6,397 nucleotides of DNA from Caryophanales bacterium. Its GTDB lineage: Bacteria > Bacillota > Bacilli > Alicyclobacillales > SLC66. Within the stretch, counting starts at the first letter, position 1, and every line of letters starts with the position of its first letter. The notes beneath the pieces were generated by a model. The model saw nothing but the letters and a program-made list of their open reading frames with translations, made no database searches and had not been told where the DNA came from. Location: contig DAIELO010000074.1 of assembly GCA_027341705.1 (NCBI GenBank), positions 1-6,397 on the forward strand. The letters are read 5' to 3'. Below, piece by piece: positions 1 through 5,593 of this stretch. Both the position numbers and the translations under genes were made by a program.

Positions 1-490
1 GAACCATTTCAATATTTTCTTGGAAATGAGCGATACATCCCGCGATCATTCCCTCTGCCAAATCTGCGAATGGTCTTGTTGAATGATAGTGAATTTCAAG
101 CACATTAGCAGATGGTTCTTCGTAAGTTAAAAGCGGAAAATCGGCCTCCGGATACAATTTTCTGACTTCGATGTGAATGTAACTATGAACACTTTTCAAA
201 AAATCAAATGCACTTTCATGCTCATTGATAAATTGTGAAAATCGCACGGTAAAGTCATCAAATAGATAATTGCCAAAAGCACGAACCAAATCAGGAATCG
301 GCATATTTGTACGTTGGCTCAATTGGGATACCAATTGGATAATTTCCGCGTGATCGTAGGTGCCTACTCCGCTATAACTCCCCCCAGACGGCAAATCACT
401 CGCCAAAATAATGTCATCTGCCATTTCAGGCGAAAATGTATTTTCTACCATTTCTATAAATGCAGTAAATATGATCCCTTTCACTCTCAT
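1..490 (-). CDS. H-NOX (heme NO-binding, HNOB) domain protein, N-terminal part, truncated by window edge
   Basis: This reading frame is open for 163 codons from ATG at 490 to the left edge, so the C-terminus is missing. It matches the H-NOX fold, a gas sensor that binds NO (in some members O2) at a ferrous heme. Visible marks are the start VKGIIF (residues 3-8), the stretch SGVGTYDHAE (40-49), proximal heme ligand His106 in IHIEVRKLYP, conserved Pro119 thirteen residues later, and the heme-propionate motif Y135-x-S137-x-R139. The residue aligned by eye with the distal Tyr140 of the Thermoanaerobacter O2-binding protein is Leu144, so NO selectivity is inferred. GGAG at 496-499 lies 5 nt before the ATG. 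GTG at 484 aligns better with family N-termini and is an alternative start. Whether the protein is a stand-alone H-NOX (about 180 aa) or is fused to a cyclase, GGDEF or other output domain cannot be seen. It is divergent from a response regulator gene, which suggests a shared signalling circuit. Confidence 0.93.
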   Translation of the reverse strand, partial: MRVKGIIFTAFIEMVENTFSPEMADDIILASDLPSGGSYSGVGTYDHAEIIQLVSQLSQRTNMPIPDLVRAFGNYLFDDFTVRFSQFINEHESAFDFLKSVHSYIHIEVRKLYPEADFPLLTYEEPSANVLEIHYHSTRPFADLAEGMIAGCIAHFQENIEMV

Positions 491-495
491 TCACG

Positions 496-499
496 CTCC
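496..499 (-). promoter_or_regulatory. Ribosome binding site of the H-NOX gene
   Basis: GGAG on the minus strand is 5 nt from ATG at 490 and 11 nt from GTG at 484. The spacing fits either start, slightly short for the first and slightly long for the second. The start codon is therefore not fully settled, but only two residues are at stake. Confidence 0.6.
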
Positions 500-538
500 A
501 TCCACTCATTTATTGAGAAAAACGAAATAGTCTATTTT

Positions 539-568
539 ATTATAGATGTCTCTTGCTTAAATTGACAG
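539..568 (-). promoter_or_regulatory. Probable promoter of the H-NOX gene
   Basis: On the minus strand a perfect -10 box TATAAT (544-539) follows a fair -35 box CTGTCA (568-563, four of six matches to TTGACA) with an 18-bp spacer. Transcription would start near 532, giving a leader of roughly 42 nt before the ATG at 490. The weak -35 and the repeats immediately upstream suggest a promoter that depends on an activator. This is judged from sequence only. Confidence 0.6.
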
Positions 569-607
569 TGTACGAAAGTACAGTCATTTCATTAAAAAAG
601 TACAGTC
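569..607. repeat. Tandem 11-bp repeats and a small palindrome upstream of the H-NOX promoter (candidate operator)
   Basis: AAAGTACAGTC occurs exactly at 575-585 and again at 597-607, a pitch of 22 bp or about two helical turns. The first copy overlaps a perfect inverted repeat TGTAC-GAAA-GTACA (569-582). Relative to the predicted H-NOX start site near 532 the repeats sit at about -43 to -75, where activators commonly bind. The neighbouring NarL-type regulator is the obvious candidate to bind here, but that is inference. Confidence 0.55.
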
Positions 608-633
608 TAATGTCAAACGATTCATCATATATA

Positions 634-668
634 CGTCAAACCAACAAACGTATACATAATGATTGACG
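634..668. repeat. Inverted repeat CGTCAA...TTGACG in the divergent spacer
   Basis: CGTCAA (634-639) and TTGACG (663-668) form an interrupted inverted repeat with 23 bp between the arms. The motif core TTGAC or its complement recurs at 562, 612, 675 and 680, so these arms belong to a wider cluster. The arms are short and the gap is long, so a binding site is possible but not proven. Confidence 0.3.
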
Positions 669-723
669 CAAGTGTTGACTTGACAACCATGCTTCATGTA
701 AAATTTCTGTATACATAATGATT
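650..723 (+). repeat. 15-bp direct repeat GTATACATAATGATT (two copies) upstream of the response regulator
   Basis: Identical 15-mers lie at 650-664 and 709-723, 59 bp apart start to start. Each contains the palindrome GTATAC and a CATAAT that could act as a -10 box. The second copy ends 56 bp before the regulator's start codon. The copies could be operators, a duplicated promoter element, or both. Confidence 0.55.
675..704 (+). promoter_or_regulatory. Candidate promoter of the response regulator gene
   Basis: TTGACT (675-680, five of six to consensus) and TAAAAT (699-704, five of six) are separated by 18 bp and point toward the regulator gene at 780. An alternative -10 is CATAAT at 714-719 inside the second 15-bp repeat, but it has no good -35. 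The choice between them is open. Confidence 0.4.
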
Positions 724-764
724 CTTGCAGATTAGTGGCAATCGATAGTTTGGTAAACTTCATT

Positions 765-770
765 GAGGAG
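765..770 (+). promoter_or_regulatory. Ribosome binding site of the response regulator gene
   Basis: GAGGAG lies 9 nt upstream of ATG at 780. A second ATG follows directly at 783 with 12-nt spacing. The first ATG is preferred, and the protein differs by a single methionine. Confidence 0.75.
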
Positions 771-779
771 TAAGCAAAA

Positions 780-1439
780 ATGATGAAAATTCTCATTGCG
801 GATGACCATCAACTGTTTCTAGATGTTTTTCAACATCTCCTGACGGAACAGGGGTATGAAGTGGTTGCCACGGCATTAGATGGTAATGAAGCCGTTATGA
901 AAGCGCTTGAGTTCAAGCCTGATATTATCTTCATGGATATCGTCATGCCAGAATGCAACGGACTAGAAGCTACCCGCTTAATCAAGGCCATTCTACCTGA
1001 GTCTAAAATTGTCATTCTGACATCTTCCGAAGATGACGAAACTCTTTTTGAAGCCATTAAAAACGGAGCCTCTGGCTATTTGCTCAAAAGTCTACACGCA
1101 AAAGAACTTTTTAGCCTATTGGCCAGTTTAGAACAAGGTGAAGTGATATTGTCTCCGGGTTTGGCTGTCAGAATCTTTCGGGAATTTTCCCGCTTATCGA
1201 CATCGGACAGCGCAGATCTAGGTCATGTTACAAAATCTACCGAAATTCTCAGTGACCGACAAGTAGAGATACTCAGGTTGGTTGCTCAAGGGAAGATGTA
1301 CAAAGAAGTGGCTACAGATTTGGGATTAAGTGAACGTACCATCAAGTATCACATGGGTAAAATATTAGAAACCCTTCACGTTCGCACCAAGGCACAAGCA
1401 ATTACTTACGCTGCATTTAAGGGTTTTTTTGGTGATTAG
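780..1439 (+). CDS. NarL/FixJ-family response regulator (REC + LuxR-type HTH)
   Basis: This 219-residue cytoplasmic transcription factor is phosphorylated by a partner kinase or HPt domain. The receiver domain covers about residues 3-118 and has the acidic pair Asp8-Asp9, phospho-acceptor Asp53 (FMDIVMP), Thr81 and Lys103, all the residues needed for activity. The LuxR/GerE-type helix-turn-helix covers about residues 157-212 ([15 protein letters not shown], then [13 protein letters not shown]). Length is normal for the family. The gene is divergent from the H-NOX gene and converges on the hybrid kinase gene, overlapping its stop codon by 4 bp, so it is the probable output of that kinase. Likely targets, by position, are its own promoter and the H-NOX promoter. 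The target genes are not known. The family assignment is secure; the pairing is inferred. Confidence 0.96.
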   Translation: MMKILIADDHQLFLDVFQHLLTEQGYEVVATALDGNEAVMKALEFKPDIIFMDIVMPECNGLEATRLIKAILPESKIVILTSSEDDETLFEAIKNGASGYLLKSLHAKELFSLLASLEQGEVILSPGLAVRIFREFSRLSTSDSADLGHVTKSTEILSDRQVEILRLVAQGKMYKEVATDLGLSERTIKYHMGKILETLHVRTKAQAITYAAFKGFFGD

Positions 1440-4129
1440 GTGCACTTTTGCAGTTGCCTGATGGAAAGTAGCACTTTTTCCAGTTCATCGGCGAGTGCGT
1501 TCAACAATCCGTCAATCTCCTCACCAGCTTGGTTCACTAGGGCCTGTTCCAAATTCCTCGCTACATCGTATACTTTGTCAAAACTCAAGTTGGCAGCCAC
1601 CCCTTTTAATGTGTGAGCAAGTCGCTCCGCCGTACCAATATCATCACTTTCGATCGCTTTTCGGATATCTTCCACGTGTATCGCATATTTTATTGGATAA
1701 TTCAACAGCAACTGCAGATACAATTCCTGATTCCCATCTAGTCTTTTAATGCCTGTTTTGATATCAATACCCGGCAGATGCTCAGGCATGTTTCCCGCAA
1801 AATCATGATCATGACTAAATGATTCCCCTACATATGGCGGTAACCAATGTTCCAGCACGCCAATGAGATGATCCGGATCGATCGGTTTGCTCACATAGTC
1901 GTTCATCCCTGCAGCCAAACACTCTTCTTTTGCGCCCTGCATGGCATTGGCTGTCATTGCGACGATCGGTACGTTTGCAAATCTCGCATCCGCTCGCATC
2001 AACCGGGTCGCCTCAAGGCCTCCCATTACAGGCATCTGGACATCCATTAGCACTAAGTCATACGATGACTGTGATACTGCTTTGACTGCCTCTTTCCCGT
2101 TATTGGCAATCTCCACGACCAAGCCTTTCGCCTGTAAAACCTCCACCGCCAACTGCTGGTTGATCATGTTGTCTTCCACTAGCAACACCTTCGCCCTTCG
2201 CTCTGGATCCATCATCTGGACAGGACTATTCCGTCTTGACCTGTGGTTGGCGTCTATGACAAGTACTTGATCCCTAACCAAATCAGGCGACGTCAAAAGT
2301 TCAGTATCTTGCGTTTCAAACTTGCGTGCAAATGTCGCAGTGAAGGTAAAAATACTGCCCCTGCCAGGTCGACTGACCACGCTAATGTCTCCGTTCATTA
2401 GTTCTACCAAATGTTTGCTAATAGCCAAACCAAGGCCAGTCCCTCCATATCGTCTCGTTATCGAAACATCTGCCTGAGCAAACGCCTGAAATAACTTTGC
2501 TATCTGCTCGTCAGTCATGCCAATCCCGGTATCCTGAATCGAAAATCGGAGGCTACACTGCTTTTCCCCTTTACTTTGCAAATCAACCTTGATCACAATC
2601 TGACCAGATTCCGTAAACTTGACCGCATTGTTGGTCAAATTAGCCAATACCTGTCCCAAGCGCAATGGGTCCCCAACCAGATCGCGAGGGACATTGCTTG
2701 CGATGGAGTAGTGCATGGCAATGTTTTTTTGTGCGGCAGTTACAGACATGATATTGGCTAGATGATCCATCACATTATCTAAGTGAAAATCCATTACCTC
2801 CATCTCCAGACGTCCGGATTCAATTTTAGAGAAATCTAGAATATCATCAATGATTCCCAATAAAGATTTAGCAGATGATTCAATCGCACGTAAATACTCG
2901 TTTTGTTTGAAGGAAAGCTCAGTCTTTAAGACAAGGTTGGTATACCCAATCACTGCATTCATTGGCGTGCGGATTTCGTGACTCATGTTGGCCAAAAATT
3001 CGCTTTTCGCACGATTGGCAGCCTCTGCTGCTTCCATCGCATGCTGTAAGTCATTTTCCATCTGTTTACGCTCGGTAATATCCCTAACCGTAGCCTGTAG
3101 TACAATCTTGCCTCTCAGATTGATTGTCGAAAGCATCGTATCACCATAAAAAGCTTCACCCGTGTACTGACGTTTAAGCAACAATTCGAAGCGATTACCC
3201 GTCGCTAAAGCTTTCTGTAGGCTCTCGAACGAAAAGATCGGCGCTTCGCTTACATCAACTTGAAATGGAATACTGAAATCAGTCGGAATGGAATGAGAAA
3301 ATCCCTCTTTACTGGTCAATTCAAATAGTTCTAAAGTGCGTTTGTTACAGTCCAGAAACCCATTTTCATCAAGTAGCATCATCGCATCGTTTGAATCTTC
3401 ATAAATTATCCGGAACCTTTCCTCGCTTTCAGCAAGTCTCTGTTGAGTAAACTCTAATTCCACTATTTTTTCATGAATCTGGCGTCGGTTGATGTAATCA
3501 CGTAAACGAATATGATAGGAAATAATGGATAAAAATATAGAGATCAACTCTACAAATATCAAATTTGGCATGAGAAATACAATAGCCCCATCTTGCTGTA
3601 TTAATTCTAAATTCAATATCATTAATGTGCCCGTTACGATATAGAGGATGAGGCTAGTACGTGGCTTTACGCTAGTGATTGTCGCGATCGCGATGGAGGC
3701 AATGATATAAACTTGAATGGACATTTCCTGTCCGTGGTCAAACCAAGTACTAGCAATCCCGACGATGGGCATACTTGCGATCACAAGATTCTCCAACCAT
3801 CGATAGCTGGCAGTAATTTTGATTGGCAGCATATATTTTTTTAATAACCAGTAAACAATAAATATACTACCCGAAACGATTGCTAAAAGACTAGCGATTG
3901 CTTCCTCATGTATGGCGTGTGTATAACGATAAAAAATAGCTGCCAGTACAGTATAAACGCAAATAAAACTAGACATGAATAGCGTAATCTCAACATTTCG
4001 ATAATAAACTTCCCGTTCAAAATCTTCTTTGTATTGTTTTGGTGGTACCGCAAAAAAACTAGCTATTATTTCTTTCCATATAACAACAATAATCGAACAC
4101 CACCTAACCCAAATTGCAATTAATAACAT
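1436..4129 (-). CDS. Membrane hybrid histidine kinase (TM-PAS-HisKA-HATPase-REC-HPt)
   Basis: This 897-residue sensor kinase has all the parts of a phosphorelay. About six hydrophobic helices lie between residues 47 and 204, with short loops and no large outside domain. A probable coiled coil (211-238) leads to a PAS domain (about 235-355). HisKA carries phospho-His384 in SHEIRTP. The ATPase domain has Asn501 in [15 protein letters not shown] (533-538) and GGTGLGLA (562-569). The receiver domain has Asp653, phospho-Asp696 (LMDVQMP), Thr726 and Lys748. The C-terminal HPt domain has His839 in AHTLKG. The expected flow is His384 to Asp696 to His839, then probably to the NarL-type regulator next door. 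A short stretch at 620-633 ([13 protein letters not shown]) looks like the start of a lost extra receiver domain. The ATG at 4129 has no ribosome binding site. AGGTGG at 4100-4105 would fit an in-frame ATT at 4093, so the N-terminus is uncertain. The signal may arrive through H-NOX, but this is not shown. Confidence 0.95.
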   Translation of the reverse strand: MLLIAIWVRWCSIIVVIWKEIIASFFAVPPKQYKEDFEREVYYRNVEITLFMSSFICVYTVLAAIFYRYTHAIHEEAIASLLAIVSGSIFIVYWLLKKYMLPIKITASYRWLENLVIASMPIVGIASTWFDHGQEMSIQVYIIASIAIATITSVKPRTSLILYIVTGTLMILNLELIQQDGAIVFLMPNLIFVELISIFLSIISYHIRLRDYINRRQIHEKIVELEFTQQRLAESEERFRIIYEDSNDAMMLLDENGFLDCNKRTLELFELTSKEGFSHSIPTDFSIPFQVDVSEAPIFSFESLQKALATGNRFELLLKRQYTGEAFYGDTMLSTINLRGKIVLQATVRDITERKQMENDLQHAMEAAEAANRAKSEFLANMSHEIRTPMNAVIGYTNLVLKTELSFKQNEYLRAIESSAKSLLGIIDDILDFSKIESGRLEMEVMDFHLDNVMDHLANIMSVTAAQKNIAMHYSIASNVPRDLVGDPLRLGQVLANLTNNAVKFTESGQIVIKVDLQSKGEKQCSLRFSIQDTGIGMTDEQIAKLFQAFAQADVSITRRYGGTGLGLAISKHLVELMNGDISVVSRPGRGSIFTFTATFARKFETQDTELLTSPDLVRDQVLVIDANHRSRRNSPVQMMDPERRAKVLLVEDNMINQQLAVEVLQAKGLVVEIANNGKEAVKAVSQSSYDLVLMDVQMPVMGGLEATRLMRADARFANVPIVAMTANAMQGAKEECLAAGMNDYVSKPIDPDHLIGVLEHWLPPYVGESFSHDHDFAGNMPEHLPGIDIKTGIKRLDGNQELYLQLLLNYPIKYAIHVEDIRKAIESDDIGTAERLAHTLKGVAANLSFDKVYDVARNLEQALVNQAGEEIDGLLNALADELEKVLLSIRQLQKCT
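4100..4105 (-). promoter_or_regulatory. Ribosome-binding-site-like AGGTGG inside the predicted kinase N-terminus
   Basis: AGGTGG on the minus strand is the only good Shine-Dalgarno-like sequence near the kinase start. Six nucleotides downstream is an in-frame ATT (4093-4091), a very rare start codon. No in-frame ATG, GTG or TTG lies at a suitable distance. Either a non-standard start is used, the upstream ATG works without a clear site, or the match is accidental. Confidence 0.3.
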
Positions 4130-4163
4130 TAATTTATATAATGAAATATAAATATTTGCTCAC

Positions 4164-4172
4164 ATTATAACA
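4164..4172 (-). promoter_or_regulatory. Extended -10 promoter element for the hybrid kinase gene
   Basis: The minus strand reads TGTTATAAT, a perfect extended -10 (TGnTATAAT). No convincing -35 box lies 15-18 bp upstream, which is usual for extended -10 promoters. Transcription would start near 4157, about 28 nt before the ATG at 4129. Confidence 0.55.
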
Positions 4173-4202
4173 CTGTGCATTACCAAGAACACGAATGCTG
4201 GT

Positions 4203-4751
4203 ATGCGCGTAGGGGCTAGAATAATAGTGGACGAACAGTACGCCATAACATACATCAAGGCACCTTACCTCCAAGTTAGCATTCTCTTGATCGGCGTATT
4301 TATGTCCATCTTGGATACAAGCATTGTGAATGTAGCTATCCCAACGATGGAATCTGAGCTTAGTGCCACTACCAACCAAATCCAATGGGTCATCACTGCA
4401 TATGTACTTGCCATCGGCGTGTTAATCCCGATCTCTGGTTGGCTTACTGACAAAGTCGGTGCAAAACGTTTGTTTTTGTTTGCCCTAATCGCCTTCACGA
4501 TCGGATCTGCCCTTTGTGGAATGGCATGGAATCTTCCGTCCATGATCGGATTTCGAATTCTTCAAGCTATTGGCGGGGGCTTTATGATGCCGGTCGCAAA
4601 TGCAATGATTTATCGCATTTTCCCACCTGATCAACGCGGCCTTGTGATGGGATTGTTTGGCATTACCATCCTGTCCTTCCTATTAATATTGTTTTTTAAG
4701 CCCAAAGTTTACAGACCCATTATGCATCAAGCGCATAGACAAAAGCCCTGA
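4203..4751 (+). pseudogene. DHA2 (EmrB/QacA-like) MFS multidrug transporter, internally deleted remnant
   Basis: The 182-codon frame starts like a 14-helix drug:proton antiporter. TM1 ends in LDTSIVNVAIP (37-47), the helix 2-3 loop motif is GWLTDKVGAKRL (79-90), and helix 4 has RILQAIGGGFMMP (118-130), followed by DQRGLVMGLFGI (143-154). At that point a normal protein would continue with helix 5 and about 300 more residues. Here it jumps to one hydrophobic segment, TILSFLLILFFKPK (155-168), and a short basic tail typical of the last helix and C-terminus. This looks like an in-frame internal deletion with its junction near 4660-4668. A protein of about five helices is unlikely to transport anything. 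No good binding site precedes ATG 4203; GTG at 4227, with AGGGG at 4211-4215, is a better original start. The gene is divergent from the kinase, and its stop codon sits inside the following terminator hairpin. Confidence 0.82.
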
Positions 4752-4770
4752 ACAACTTCTTCAGGGCTTT
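4742..4770. terminator. Bidirectional rho-independent terminator
   Basis: AAAGCCCTGAA (4742-4752) pairs perfectly with TTCAGGGCTTT (4760-4770) around a 7-nt loop, an 11-bp stem. T-runs flank both sides (TTT on the plus strand, TTTT on the minus strand), so it can end both the transporter remnant and the convergent frdB transcript. The TGA stop of the transporter frame (4749-4751) lies in the left arm. It is 38 bp past the frdB stop codon. Confidence 0.85.
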
Positions 4771-4808
4771 CGTAAGATCAAATAAAAGGGATTTCAAAAA
4801 TAATTTTC

Positions 4809-5540
4809 TTATTTTCTATGCCATCCTGCAACTGCCATTTTCCGGCGTACATACGCCAATTGACCGCGTAGTGGCACGCCAACAGGACAATTATCTTCGC
4901 AGGCCATCAACCCTACGCAACCAAATATCCCATCGTCGTTACCAACGATTTCAAAATACTCCTGCTCGTCTCGTTTATCACGCGGATCTAACATAAACCG
5001 CGATACGCGATTGATCCCAGTGGCACCGATGAAGCTAGGGCGAATATTGGCAGTCGCACATACGCCGACACAACAACCACATTCAATGCATCGTTCTGCC
5101 TCATAAATTTCCAGCGACAAGTCATCGTCCATTTTTTCTTCCTGCGCATCTTCGACAAATGGCGCGTCGGTATGAATCCAAGATTCTGTGCGCTCGGACA
5201 TTTCTCGGAACCATGTGCCAGTATCGACAGATAGATCCCCAAGCAACTTAAATGCCGGTAGCGGGAACAAAGTGATGTCAGTGGGCATGTCTTTCGTTAA
5301 TGATTTACATGCTAAACTTGCTTTACCATTAATAAGCATCCCACAAGAACCACAAATAGACGCCCGACACACAAAATCAAATTTTAATGTCGGATCCTGT
5401 TCATCGCGAATTTTATTTAGGGCGACGAACAGTGTCATAGCGGGTTCTTCTGCTATCTTAAATGACTGTGTATGTGGCTTAACCTCTGGTTTTTCAGGGT
5501 CATAGCGAAAGATATGAAAAGTCAGTTCTCTTGGACTCAT
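4809..5540 (-). CDS. frdB: Fumarate reductase/succinate dehydrogenase iron-sulfur subunit, Wolinella type
   Basis: This 243-residue electron-transfer subunit carries electrons between the flavoprotein FAD and the membrane quinone subunit at the inner face of the membrane. The N-terminal ferredoxin domain has the [2Fe-2S] cysteines 58, 63, 66 and 78 (FVCRASICGSC). The C-terminal domain has CIECGCC (151-157), with [4Fe-4S] ligands 151, 154, 157 and 218, and [3Fe-4S] ligands 161, 208 and 214. All eleven ligands are present. Sequence and cysteine spacing resemble the epsilonproteobacterial FrdB rather than the Bacillus SdhB. ATG at 5540 is well supported by GGAGG at 5548-5552, 7 nt upstream. It follows frdA after a 53-nt gap and is clearly in the same operon. 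The direction in the cell (fumarate reduction or succinate oxidation) cannot be told from sequence, so sdhB would be an equally fair name. Confidence 0.95.
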   Translation of the reverse strand: MSPRELTFHIFRYDPEKPEVKPHTQSFKIAEEPAMTLFVALNKIRDEQDPTLKFDFVCRASICGSCGMLINGKASLACKSLTKDMPTDITLFPLPAFKLLGDLSVDTGTWFREMSERTESWIHTDAPFVEDAQEEKMDDDLSLEIYEAERCIECGCCVGVCATANIRPSFIGATGINRVSRFMLDPRDKRDEQEYFEIVGNDDGIFGCVGLMACEDNCPVGVPLRGQLAYVRRKMAVAGWHRK

Positions 5541-5547
5541 GCGAATG

Positions 5548-5552
5548 CCTCC
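5548..5552 (-). promoter_or_regulatory. Ribosome binding site of frdB
   Basis: GGAGG on the minus strand lies 7 nt upstream of ATG at 5540. This is a strong, well-spaced site that fixes the frdB start. Confidence 0.85.
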
Positions 5553-5593
5553 GTTTTAGTATGGGATCTGAATGCGCTCATTGTACAGACCGC

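Noticed and set aside
314..565. 83-codon plus-strand frame
   Set aside because: It lies mostly antisense to the H-NOX coding region, has no family resemblance, and runs through the H-NOX promoter.
584..796. 70-codon minus-strand frame in the divergent spacer
   Set aside because: It covers the repeats and the regulator's start codon, has no recognisable domain, and is rich in residues typical of translated AT-rich spacer.
1441..1452. Small hairpin TGCA-CTTT-TGCA after the regulator stop codon
   Set aside because: The stem is only 4 bp with no T-tract and lies within the kinase coding region, too weak for a terminator.
4177..4202. Inverted repeat GCATT...AATGC upstream of the transporter remnant
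   Set aside because: The arms are 5 bp with a 12-bp gap in AT-rich DNA, so chance is a sufficient explanation for an operator-like look.
4265..4543. 92-codon minus-strand frame opposite the transporter
   Set aside because: It is a shadow of the transporter reading frame without any recognisable domain.
4988..5242. 84-codon minus-strand frame within frdB
   Set aside because: It is an out-of-frame shadow of frdB, which is well established by its cysteine motifs.
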